A program made the position numbers and the translations under genes. A stretch of 22,416 nt of DNA from Lachnospiraceae bacterium UBA3821 (GTDB taxonomy: Bacteria; Bacillota; Clostridia; Lachnospirales; Lachnospiraceae). Positions 7,210-14,195 of the stretch are shown here, one piece after another (the stretch's first letter is position 1; each line of letters starts with the position of its first letter). The notes below the pieces were generated by a model. The model saw only the letters and a list, made by a program, of their open reading frames with translations, made no database searches and was not told where the DNA came from. Where the stretch lies: contig DFDT01000188.1 in the NCBI GenBank assembly GCA_002368865.1, forward strand, positions 1 to 22,416, in the 5' to 3' direction.

Positions 7210-8667
7210 TTACTGTACTTCTTCCCCGCCGATCGTCTCCTTGCCCTCTTTCACGCGGGCAATATACTCTTTCGTCATTTCCACGACCTGTTTGGAGAGC
7301 AGCGTGATGGCGATCAGGTTAGGCAGTGCCATAAATCCGTTGAAGGTGTCGGAAATATCCACTACCAGCTGGAGAGATGCGTTGCAGCCGATGAAAATGA
7401 TCAGAATGAAAATGATCTTGTACACGGGGACTGCCTTCAGACCGAAAAGGTACTCTACCGCGCGTTCCCCATAGTAGGACCAGCCTAAGATGGTGGAGAA
7501 AGCAAAGAGCATCACCGCAATGGAGATGAACTTGTTGCCCAGAGCGCCGAACACGGACTCAAAGGCAGCGCTGGTCAGAGCCACACCGGAGAGCAGGCCT
7601 GCATCCGCAAGGGATACGCCTTCGACAGCGGCGGATTCATACAAAGTGAAATCGTATACACCGGAGCAAAGAATGGTCAGAGCGGTCATGGTGCAGACGA
7701 TGATCGTATCGGCAAATACCTCGAAGATACCCCACATACCCTGTACAACGGGCTCTTTTACATCCGATGCGGAGTGAACCATAACGGAGGAACCGAGACC
7801 GGCCTCGTTGGAGAACACGCCTCTGGAGATACCGCGCTTCATGGCTACCATGATGGTAAATCCGGCTACGCCGCCACCCATGGAAGGCAGGTTAAAGGCA
7901 TTGCCGAAGATTGCTGCGAAAGCGCCGGGTATCGCGGTGATATTGCTGCAGATCACGACCAAAGCGCCGATGATATAGGTAATTGCCATGAAAGGCACGA
8001 TCTTCTCCGTTACGGAAGCAATACGCTTGATGCCGCCCATGATCACCAGTGCGACTAACACCATGATTACCAGCGCGGTGATCCAGCTGGGGATGCCGAA
8101 AGAATTGCGCAGACCGTTGGCAATCTCATTTCCCTGGGACATATTGCCGATACCGAAGGAGGCGAACATGCAGAACACGGAAAAGATCACAGCAAGCCAT
8201 TTCTGTCCGAGACCTTTTTCAATGTAGATCATGGCGCCGCCAACCCATTGATTTTTCTCATTTTTGTAACGGTATTTGATACCCAGTGTATTCTCGGCAT
8301 AGTTTGTCATCATACCTAGGAATGCGGAAAGCCACATCCAGAAGATGGCGCCGGGACCGCCCAAAGCCAGAGCCACAGCCACACCGGAGATATTGCCTAC
8401 GCCGATGGTGGCAGCCAGTGCGGTACACAGGGATTGAAACTGGGAGATGGAGTGCCTGTCGTCGGTGCGCAGCACGTTGTTTCCCTTTCTGAAGATGGAA
8501 AGGAAGGTGACATCCAGCCAGTACTTGATGTGAGTTACCTGGAAGAATCCGGTGCGAATGGTGAACATCAAGCCGACCAGCAGGAAGAACACCAGCATAT
8601 AAGGCCCCCAGATAAAGCCGTTTAGGGCATTATTGACATTAGTGACAATTTCAACAACTCGATCCAT
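7210..8667 (-). CDS. Sodium:alanine/glycine symporter (AGCS family)
   Basis: An inner-membrane amino acid importer driven by sodium. The 485 residues are almost all hydrophobic helices (about 10-11). AGCS signatures seen are LNGFIWGPYMLVFFLLVGL near the start, ALALGGPGAIFWMWLSAFLG, TNYAENTLGIKYR, RGISRGVFSNEAGLGSS and PVVQGMWGIFEVFADT. The frame is open up to 8718, but the start is placed at 8667 (MDRVVEIV) because GAGGAG lies 8-9 bases upstream. The 17 extra residues (MSRSVCAHHI...) do not fit the family and would include the promoter region. Pyruvate kinase follows 27 bases downstream. A regulator of the XRE/S24-like type lies upstream on the same strand and could control it, although nothing in the sequence proves that. 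Confidence 0.93.
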   Translation of the reverse strand: MDRVVEIVTNVNNALNGFIWGPYMLVFFLLVGLMFTIRTGFFQVTHIKYWLDVTFLSIFRKGNNVLRTDDRHSISQFQSLCTALAATIGVGNISGVAVALALGGPGAIFWMWLSAFLGMMTNYAENTLGIKYRYKNEKNQWVGGAMIYIEKGLGQKWLAVIFSVFCMFASFGIGNMSQGNEIANGLRNSFGIPSWITALVIMVLVALVIMGGIKRIASVTEKIVPFMAITYIIGALVVICSNITAIPGAFAAIFGNAFNLPSMGGGVAGFTIMVAMKRGISRGVFSNEAGLGSSVMVHSASDVKEPVVQGMWGIFEVFADTIIVCTMTALTILCSGVYDFTLYESAAVEGVSLADAGLLSGVALTSAAFESVFGALGNKFISIAVMLFAFSTILGWSYYGERAVEYLFGLKAVPVYKIIFILIIFIGCNASLQLVVDISDTFNGFMALPNLIAITLLSKQVVEMTKEYIARVKEGKETIGGEEVQ

Positions 8668-8718
8668 ATATTTTCTCCTCGTAATTAAAATATGATGCGC
8701 GCAAACGCTTCGCGACAT

Positions 8719-8747
8719 ATTTTACCATAAAATATAGGCACAATCAA
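8719..8747 (-). promoter_or_regulatory. Promoter of the alanine symporter-pyk unit
   Basis: Minus strand: TTGATT (8742-8747), 17 bases, TAAAAT (8719-8724). The transcript would begin near 8712, within a GC-rich segment (GCGAAGCGTTTGCGCGC on the minus strand) that could be an operator, about 45 bases before the ATG. Confidence 0.6.
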
Positions 8748-8765
8748 TGAAAATCTGCGGTTTGC

Positions 8766-8782
8766 CCGCGGTTTATCCGCGG
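8766..8782 (-). terminator. GC-rich hairpin just after the XRE/S24-like gene
   Basis: Two copies of the palindrome CCGCGG flank ATAAA (loop as read on the minus strand), starting 4 bases after the regulator's stop codon. The downstream sequence GCAAACCGCAGATTTTC is only mildly U-rich, so termination is likely but not certain. Confidence 0.45.
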
Positions 8783-8786
8783 ATGG

Positions 8787-9536
8787 TCATCCGTTGTCCA
8801 TGCGCATTTTTGTCAGTACTTTTCCGAATACAATCCATTTGTCGATTTCTCCGCTGTCGGTGCAGTCTATCTTAAAAGAAATACCGTAGTGATTGACAGG
8901 TTCCAGGATCCAGGGCGACGCCTGGCGGAATTTGCGCAGATAGCAGCGATGGGTTTCCTTGTGGATAAAGATCCCGATATCGCCGTCCCGGGGCGCCGTT
9001 TTGGAGATCAGCAGGATATCATTGATGTTATAAGCGGGATGCAGGTGGTTGCTGGTGATGCGTATGGCGCAATGCAGCTTGTCGCCCAGAATTCTGCGAT
9101 AATGGGACACATTCAGCTTCTCCATGTGAGCGGCATCCCAGATCATGCCGTCATGGAGGTTGCCGGTCGGTGTCAGAAGCGTGATATAATCCGGCGATGC
9201 GCCGGGAGAAAGACAGTCTAAAAAAGCTGTCTCAAAATTAATGACAGCTGAAACAAAATTAAACTGAAACGGAGAAAGTTGTCTTAACTTCCGGATGGTA
9301 CGGGTCAGTTCGGAATCCGTTTCTTCAAAAAATTCCGCTATGCTCCTACCGGTAAATTGGCCCAGGCGATATGCCGTATACAGATCAATCCTGGCAGTCT
9401 CGCCGGAGATGATCTTCTTGTAGCCGGACAGGGATAATTCCAAGTGCTCTGCCATCTGTGTCTGTGTGAGTCCGGCGATGATACGTTCGCGCTCAAGGTG
9501 TTCCACAAATCTTGCAGTCAATTCCTGCTTTTTCAT
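8787..9536 (-). CDS. XRE-type transcriptional regulator with degenerate S24 (LexA/CI-like) C-terminus
   Basis: A 249-residue cytosolic DNA-binding protein. Residues about 22-63 (GLTQTQMAEHLELSLSGYKK...) form an XRE-family helix-turn-helix. Residues from about 165 resemble the LexA/CI S24 fold: HPAYNINDILLISKTAPRDG, GDIGIFIHKE, YLRKF and WIVFGKVL. The usual Ser-Met-Glu-Pro nucleophile motif is replaced by HLHP, so self-cleavage is unlikely and the domain probably serves dimerisation or ligand sensing. The start ATG has AGGAA about 8 bases upstream. The gene lies directly upstream of the symporter-pyk unit on the same strand but is separated from it by a hairpin and a promoter. Target genes are unknown; autoregulation or control of the symporter is a guess. 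Confidence 0.8.
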   Translation of the reverse strand: MKKQELTARFVEHLERERIIAGLTQTQMAEHLELSLSGYKKIISGETARIDLYTAYRLGQFTGRSIAEFFEETDSELTRTIRKLRQLSPFQFNFVSAVINFETAFLDCLSPGASPDYITLLTPTGNLHDGMIWDAAHMEKLNVSHYRRILGDKLHCAIRITSNHLHPAYNINDILLISKTAPRDGDIGIFIHKETHRCYLRKFRQASPWILEPVNHYGISFKIDCTDSGEIDKWIVFGKVLTKMRMDNG

Positions 9537-9924
9537 ATGTATGATTCCTATCTTATCCTTATTGTAGTGATGCCCCCTCTACCATAAGTAAGACTGGATT
9601 AGTATTTTAGAATGTCGCATTTTGTAATTATAGATTATAGTAAAAAGACCGCCATATTGCAAGTGTTTTGTGAAGGAAAAAACCCCTGAAAAGGGAGGAT
9701 GCCAAGGAATCTGCTGTTCCTTGGCATTTATTATGAAAAAGTTATTATAAACAACTTGTTATAAACATGGGATTGTTTTGGTCATTGCCTCATCTCTATG
9801 ATACTAGTATATGGCACAGAAATGTCTAAAACATGATGGAAAATTTAAAAAAAATTAAAAGAATTGTGAACAAAATATGAATGACAACAATCTGTCAAAC
9901 TCCTCCCTGCGCCCGGATGGCAGC
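9537..9924. other. 388-base non-coding region between the regulator and cyclophilin genes
   Basis: AT-rich and without a credible reading frame. It holds an 11-bp inverted repeat (9699-9727), a minus-strand terminator (9677-9695), two near-repeats of TTATAAACA (about 9745-9770), the palindrome ATACTAGTAT (9801-9810) and poly-A stretches (9840-9860). The promoter of the regulator gene must lie in the lower part, but I see no convincing -35/-10 pair there. Confidence 0.7.
9677..9727 (-). terminator. Tandem hairpins ending in a U-run (cyclophilin or small RNA transcript)
   Basis: On the minus strand, a hairpin with 11-bp arms (ATGCCAAGGAA / TTCCTTGGCAT, 9699-9727) is followed by a short CCCT-TTTC-AGGG hairpin (9692-9695 with 9684-9687) and six U residues (9677-9682). 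The second hairpin plus U-run has the form of an intrinsic terminator. The cyclophilin stop is about 200 bases upstream, so either it has a long 3' untranslated region or a separate small transcript ends here. Confidence 0.6.
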
Positions 9925-10452
9925 TTAGCGGGGCAGCTTCTCCGGCTCCGGATAGGTCTCCCCGAAGGTGTCTACGGTAACGCTCTTCATCTGCTGTACC
10001 TCCATCGGTCTGTCCTGATAATCCGTGGGAGTCTCCGCAATTTTATTGACCACATCCATGCCCTCGATCACCTTGCCGAAAGCCGCGTAACCGCCGTCCA
10101 GATGGGGACTCGTCTTGTGCATGATGAAAAACTGGCTGCCGGCGGAGTCGGGATGCATCGCCCGGGCCATGGACAGAACGCCTTCGGTGTGCTTCAGATG
10201 GTTTTGGAAACCGTTCTGCGCGAATTCTCCTTTAATGGAATAGCCGGGACCGCCCATGCCGGTGCCGTCGGGACAGCCGCCCTGGATCATGAAACCGCGG
10301 ATCACGCGATGAAAGATCAGACCGTCATAAAATCCCTTATTGATCAGGCTGATAAAATTGTTTACGGAAGTGGGTGCGATCTCGGGGTAAAGCTCCGCCT
10401 TGATCACATCTCCGTTTTGCATGGTAATGGTAACTACTGGATTTTTTGCCAT
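9925..10452 (-). CDS. Cyclophilin-type peptidyl-prolyl cis-trans isomerase
   Basis: A 175-residue single-domain cyclophilin, cytosolic (no signal peptide), that speeds proline isomerisation in folding proteins. Seen: [20 protein letters not shown] at the N-terminus, the active-site strand [13 protein letters not shown] with the catalytic Arg, [29 protein letters not shown] and [12 protein letters not shown]. The usual aromatic in the cyclosporin-binding HLD segment is here Tyr in GGYAAFG, as in many bacterial PpiB-like forms. The length is normal and the protein looks intact. The start ATG follows GAGAGG by about 8 bases. It is monocistronic: a promoter with an adjacent inverted repeat lies upstream and a long non-coding stretch lies downstream. 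Confidence 0.94.
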   Translation of the reverse strand: MAKNPVVTITMQNGDVIKAELYPEIAPTSVNNFISLINKGFYDGLIFHRVIRGFMIQGGCPDGTGMGGPGYSIKGEFAQNGFQNHLKHTEGVLSMARAMHPDSAGSQFFIMHKTSPHLDGGYAAFGKVIEGMDVVNKIAETPTDYQDRPMEVQQMKSVTVDTFGETYPEPEKLPR

Positions 10453-10479
10453 AAATGATACCTCTCTGTTCTGAAATAT

Positions 10480-10508
10480 AGTATACTGGTTTTAAACAAC
10501 TAAAACCA
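10480..10508 (-). promoter_or_regulatory. Cyclophilin promoter region with a 22-base inverted repeat
   Basis: Minus-strand -10 TATACT lies at 10480-10485. Directly upstream is an inverted repeat, TGGTTTTA-N6-TAAAACCA (10487-10508), perfect over 8-base arms, covering the position where a -35 would sit. No good -35 hexamer is visible. This is the layout of an activator or repressor site; the factor is not identifiable. Confidence 0.45.
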
Positions 10509-10599
10509 TTGTACCGTAATTTCGGTGTGACGTAAAGAAGAAAGGAACGGGAAATCAAATATTCGGCAGCACGCCGAGGGAATCAGAGGAGAACAGAAG

Positions 10600-11322
10600 A
10601 TGGATCGGGCAGTCAGAGTAAAAACAGGAGGGGTCCTGCACATAACTGACAATAGTGTCATAGCAAGGCGGCTCAAAGCGCAGGGTGAGGCGGTGCTGGT
10701 CTTTTTGCATGCGGGAAACAGGGAGGAGGATTTCGGGTTTTGCAGGTATGTCTGTGAAGATCCGGAGGATCTGGACGAGGCGTATCTGGACCGGATCTAC
10801 CAGAGAGAGAAGGGACTGCCGCTTTCCGTCCTGGAGACGGAGCGCTGTCTGGTGCGTGAGACCACGGTGGCGGATGTGGACGCATTCTATGAGATTTATG
10901 CAGAGCCCGGGATCACGCGGTATATGGAGCCTCTCTATGCGGACCCGGAGGAGGAGCGCGCCTATGCGAGAGATTATATTGAGAAAGTCTATGCATTCTA
11001 TGATTTCGGGATCTGGACTGTGTTGGAAAAAGAGAGCGGCGCGGTGATCGGGCGTGCGGGGATCTGTTACAGAGAAGGGTATGAAGATCCGGAATTGGGG
11101 TTCCTGATCGGGGAGCCGTGGCAGGGAAAAGGGCTTGCCACGGAAGTGTGTCGGGCGGTGCTTGCATATGCCGATAAAGAACTGGGATTCGAACGGGTGT
11201 TAGCTTTTGTGCAGCCGGACAATGCGGCCTCCCGCAGGGTGTGCGGGAAGATCGGTATGCACGAGGAAGCACAGGTGTGTGTGCAGGGGCAGGACTACGC
11301 GCTGTACGTGTGGGAGGCATAA
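10600..11322 (+). CDS. GNAT-family acetyltransferase with an N-terminal extra domain
   Basis: A 240-residue cytosolic protein. The C-terminal two thirds (from about residue 77, LETERCLVRETTVADVDAFY) are a RimJ/RimL-like GNAT fold that moves acetyl from acetyl-CoA to an amine. It shows GAVIGRAGICYRE, LGFLIGEPWQGKGLATEV (the acetyl-CoA pyrophosphate-binding turn QGKGLA) and AFVQPDNAASRRVCGKIGM. Residues 1-75 (VLHITDNSVIARRLKAQGEA...) form a separate small alpha/beta unit that I cannot name; I recall similar extensions on Lachnospiraceae acetyltransferases. The substrate is unknown. The start ATG has GAGGAG about 11 bases upstream (10585-10590). The gene converges on the CapA-like gene with 38 bases between stops and no obvious terminator. 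Confidence 0.85.
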   Translation: MDRAVRVKTGGVLHITDNSVIARRLKAQGEAVLVFLHAGNREEDFGFCRYVCEDPEDLDEAYLDRIYQREKGLPLSVLETERCLVRETTVADVDAFYEIYAEPGITRYMEPLYADPEEERAYARDYIEKVYAFYDFGIWTVLEKESGAVIGRAGICYREGYEDPELGFLIGEPWQGKGLATEVCRAVLAYADKELGFERVLAFVQPDNAASRRVCGKIGMHEEAQVCVQGQDYALYVWEA

Positions 11323-11360
11323 CAGATGCATCAAATGCGCAAGCCATGTTCTGTCCCGGG

Positions 11361-12719
11361 TCAGTGCCATACATCTCCCCACACATCGTTGCACAGATCC
11401 GTGCAGTAATCCAGGGAAAAGTCCGGTGCCTGTGAGAGGATCGCGTTTTGTTCTGCGAGCTCTCTTGTGTAATCCGCCAAAGGGTACACGGTGACACCGT
11501 CTGTGCCCTCTGTGACATGACATACGACGGCCTCTACACTGTAGTCTGAAATGACAACTTTGTCAGAATAATCGGAAATACCGGTGCTGTTACCCGAATC
11601 CGTTCTGGTCAGGGTGACCTGTGCCATGCCGCCCACCATGCGGTTGGAGACGCCGGCTCCGGTGCCGGAGGTCCAGTTCACAAAATTTCCCAGAGAGTAA
11701 TATACCAACATCCGGTGTCCTGTGTCCGGGTCCTCCACCCATTCTATGGGCTCGATGACATGGGGGTGAGTGCCCAGTACCAGATCCACGCCGTTTTCCA
11801 GGAAAAGCTCCGTCCATTTTTCCTGCATGGAATCGGTGGTGAGGAGGTATTCCGTGCCCCAGTGAGGGCAGACAACGGTGAAATCCGCGTGTTCTTCCGC
11901 ATATCGGATATCGGCGGTCACCTGCTCCTCCTCCAGCAGCTCCACCGCATAAGGCATGTCGGCGGGCAGAGCGATGCCATTGGTACCGTAGGTGTAGTTC
12001 AGGATTGCGACAGTGATGTCATCTTTTTCATAAAAATAGATGGGGCGATCCGACGAAGATAACTCCGCATTATAGGGATCGGCGTCGTGGATGCCCAGCA
12101 CGGTGATCTCCGGATGTTCATCCCGCCAGTAAGAACTGCAATTGATGATTCCCTTTTTTCCCTTGTCCAGCGCGTGGTTCGTGGCGTGACAGACCACGTC
12201 AAATCCGGCGTCCACCAGCGCATCGCCGATGGCGTAAGGCGCGTTGAATGCGGGATAGCCCGAGATGCCCAGCGCCTCTCCGCCGATGATGACCTCCTGA
12301 TTCACCAGGGCAACATCCGCAGCCTGTATGGTGTCTGCGGTGTGGGCAAAGATCGGGTCGAAATCATAGGTGCCGTCGGCCTGCAGGGCACTCTCCTCCA
12401 CGGGGGTGTGCAGCAGGATATCGCCCACCATCAAAAGGGTGAGGTGAGTAGGGCCGGCAGGCTGGGGTGTCTGGACAGGCTGTACCGGTTCCGACGGGGT
12501 GTCCGCGGATTGGGAAATATTCGGCATGGTGCTTTCCGTGACGTTGGATTCCGAAGTCGCGCCGGGAGCCGGGATGCTCTCCGGCGAAATCGTCCGGATG
12601 TCGGAAAGATTCGGCTCGTCTGCCCGATTGCAGCCCGTCAGGACAGGGCTGTGGAGCAGAAAAGCTGTAGCAAGCGCGTATAAAAATAATTTTTGAGTAG
12701 GTTTACTTTTCTTTTTCAT
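11361..12719 (-). CDS. CapA-family lipoprotein (PGA_cap metallophosphatase-like domain)
   Basis: A 452-residue surface lipoprotein. A signal peptide (KKK...LFLYALATAFLLHSPVL) ends in the lipobox LTGC with Cys30 as the lipid anchor, then a Ser/Pro/Thr-rich linker to about residue 90. The catalytic-type domain follows: LLMVGDILLH (Asp100), DVALVNQEVII (Asn140, Glu142), VVCHATNHALDKG (Asn181-His182), VVCPHWGTEY, LVLGTHPHVIEPIEW and VYYSLGNFV. These match the CapA/PgsA family linked to poly-gamma-glutamate or other capsule polymers, which has a metallophosphatase fold. No capB/capC genes are nearby, so a capsule role is not shown. The start fits the signal peptide, yet no Shine-Dalgarno is visible. 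The best -10 (TATGCT, 12731-12736) would put the transcript start only a few bases before the ATG. Confidence 0.88.
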   Translation of the reverse strand: MKKKSKPTQKLFLYALATAFLLHSPVLTGCNRADEPNLSDIRTISPESIPAPGATSESNVTESTMPNISQSADTPSEPVQPVQTPQPAGPTHLTLLMVGDILLHTPVEESALQADGTYDFDPIFAHTADTIQAADVALVNQEVIIGGEALGISGYPAFNAPYAIGDALVDAGFDVVCHATNHALDKGKKGIINCSSYWRDEHPEITVLGIHDADPYNAELSSSDRPIYFYEKDDITVAILNYTYGTNGIALPADMPYAVELLEEEQVTADIRYAEEHADFTVVCPHWGTEYLLTTDSMQEKWTELFLENGVDLVLGTHPHVIEPIEWVEDPDTGHRMLVYYSLGNFVNWTSGTGAGVSNRMVGGMAQVTLTRTDSGNSTGISDYSDKVVISDYSVEAVVCHVTEGTDGVTVYPLADYTRELAEQNAILSQAPDFSLDYCTDLCNDVWGDVWH

Positions 12720-12803
12720 GCATCTATGCTAGCATATTTTCAGGCGTGTGAAAAGAGAAAAAATAGCACACCGATAAAACATTGTGTCGAAGGGGGCGAA
12801 AAC

Positions 12804-13217
12804 ATGTCGAGAAAAACAGAGAAGCTGATCCAGGGCGAGGGCGGTATGGAGAGGAGGATCCTGACCTATCGCAGATACATAGATGAATTGCTGCAGCAGG
12901 AGGATCTGGACTGGCAGCGGATCCGCAGGGAGCACCTGGTACAGGTGGGATTTTTCCAGCACGAGAGACTGGTCCATCTGATCGTGGTAGTGATCTTTGC
13001 ATTTATGACGATCATGTCACTTTGCATGGCGTTTGGCCTGATGGCGGCCGGTATGGAAGGCGGTGCGGGCTGGCTTGTGCTGGTGGTGATGTTTTTGATC
13101 CTGCTGATCCCCTATGTGAGGCATTATTACATCCTGGAAAACGAGGTGCAGGCGATGTACAGACAGTATGATGCGCTCACGGGTAAATGCGGTGTGGATT
13201 TTTACCGTCAGGAGTGA
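12804..13217 (+). CDS. Small two-helix membrane protein of unknown function
   Basis: A 137-residue protein I do not recognise. A charged N-terminal part (about residues 1-55: RKTEKLIQGE, RRYIDELLQQEDLDWQRIRR) is probably helical and cytosolic. It is followed by two membrane helices, LIVVVIFAFMTIMSLCMAFG and WLVLVVMFLILLIPYVRHYY, with a short glycine-rich turn, and a polar tail that ends DFYRQE. The frame is open from 12693, but the start at 12804 has AGGGGGC 7 bases upstream, and the earlier part would overlap the divergent CapA gene. A second possible start is the ATG at 12846 (GAGGGCGG upstream). Divergent from the CapA gene; the deacetylase gene downstream has its own promoter. Confidence 0.7.
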   Translation: MSRKTEKLIQGEGGMERRILTYRRYIDELLQQEDLDWQRIRREHLVQVGFFQHERLVHLIVVVIFAFMTIMSLCMAFGLMAAGMEGGAGWLVLVVMFLILLIPYVRHYYILENEVQAMYRQYDALTGKCGVDFYRQE

Positions 13218-13225
13218 AAAAGCAG

Positions 13226-13254
13226 TTGTCAAACGGGCAAAAACACGCTATCAT
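13226..13254 (+). promoter_or_regulatory. Promoter of the deacetylase-like gene
   Basis: TTGTCA (13226-13231), 17-base spacer, TATCAT (13249-13254). A TATAAT a little further on (13258-13263) lacks a matching -35. The expected start is near 13261, about 35 bases before the ATG. Confidence 0.55.
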
Positions 13255-13295
13255 TAATATAATGCGGGATTTTTTGGAAAGACGGGGTAAAAGAG

Positions 13296-14120
13296 ATGAA
13301 AGCGTATATTGCTTTTCCGGAGGGAAAGTCAAAAGCACTGACCATGAGTTATGACGACGGAAAGCTGCAGGATGAGAGACTTCTGTCTATTTTTAATCAA
13401 TACGGGATCAAGGGAACCTTTAATCTGAACTACGGTCTGATGGGGCTTGATAAAAAACCGCCCCGCTTTGAGAAGGAGCAGATCAAGGAGCTTTATAAGG
13501 GGCACGAGATCGCCACACATACGATGACCCACCCGACCATCGCCAGATGTCCGCTGACCTATGTGGCGGAGGAGATCCTGGAGGATCGGAAAGGGTTGGA
13601 GAAGGCGTTGGGGACGCTGGTGCGCGGTCATGCGTATCCGAACGGCTCCTACAGCGAGGAGATCAAGACACTGTTTCGGCAGATGGGAATTGCCTATGCG
13701 CGTGTGGTGGAGACCACGGGAGAATTTGAACTGCCGGACGATTTCATGGAATGGAAGGCGACCTGTCATCACAATGATCCGCAGCTGATGGAGAAGGCAA
13801 GGTATTTTGCGGAGTTTCATAAGCCCCAATACCTGAAACTGATGTATGTATGGGGACACAGCTACGAATTTGACAATAACGACAACTGGAATGTGATCGA
13901 GGAGTTCTGCGAATACATGGGCGGCCGAGAGGATATCTGGTACGCCACCAACATCGAGATCGTGGATTATATGACGGCGGCAAAGAATCTGCAGTTTTCC
14001 GCGGACTGCAAGGCGGTCTACAATCCCAGTGCAGCCAGCGTGTGGCTGGTGCTGAACGACACGGTTCGGGCAGAGATCCCCGGCGGTCATTATGTGGACC
14101 TGAATGCATTGATAAAATAA
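13296..14120 (+). CDS. Polysaccharide deacetylase (NodB-like) family protein
   Basis: A 274-residue protein of the carbohydrate esterase 4 / NodB fold. Motif 1 is SYDDG (residues 18-22, catalytic base and metal Asp), motif 2 HTMTHP gives the metal-binding His75 and His79, and motif 3 is GHAYPNGSYS (111-120). A later MYVWGHSYEF segment probably supplies the final His. There is no signal peptide or membrane anchor, unlike peptidoglycan deacetylases, so the enzyme should act in the cytosol, perhaps on a small amide or sugar substrate. The C-terminal 40 residues (from about SADCKAVYNPS) look like a small beta module. The ATG is preceded by GGGGTAAAAGAG, a mediocre RBS. Glycerol kinase follows 75 bases downstream with an intervening hairpin, so linkage to it is uncertain. 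Confidence 0.85.
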   Translation: MKAYIAFPEGKSKALTMSYDDGKLQDERLLSIFNQYGIKGTFNLNYGLMGLDKKPPRFEKEQIKELYKGHEIATHTMTHPTIARCPLTYVAEEILEDRKGLEKALGTLVRGHAYPNGSYSEEIKTLFRQMGIAYARVVETTGEFELPDDFMEWKATCHHNDPQLMEKARYFAEFHKPQYLKLMYVWGHSYEFDNNDNWNVIEEFCEYMGGREDIWYATNIEIVDYMTAAKNLQFSADCKAVYNPSAASVWLVLNDTVRAEIPGGHYVDLNALIK

Positions 14121-14131
14121 ATAAAGCTACC

Positions 14132-14172
14132 GGACCCTCGCTTTTGGTCAAAAGATGCCGGAAGTGCGGGTC
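14132..14172 (+). terminator. Stem-loop before glycerol kinase
   Basis: GGACCC at the left pairs with GGGTC at the right (with GC/GC and a small bulge), enclosing an inner CTTTT-GGTC-AAAAG hairpin; TTTGTCTGTTT follows. It could terminate the deacetylase transcript or act as a leader structure for glpK. The U-run is interrupted, so confidence is limited. Confidence 0.35.
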
Positions 14173-14195
14173 TTTGTCTGTTTACGGAGGAATTT

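Noticed and set aside
8668..8718. Seventeen-codon extension of the symporter
   Set aside because: It would include the transcription start region, has no ribosome site, and the internal ATG at 8667 has GAGGAG at proper distance.
12693..12803. Upstream extension of the small membrane-protein frame
   Set aside because: It overlaps the divergent CapA-like gene start; the ATG at 12804 has the AGGGGGC ribosome site.
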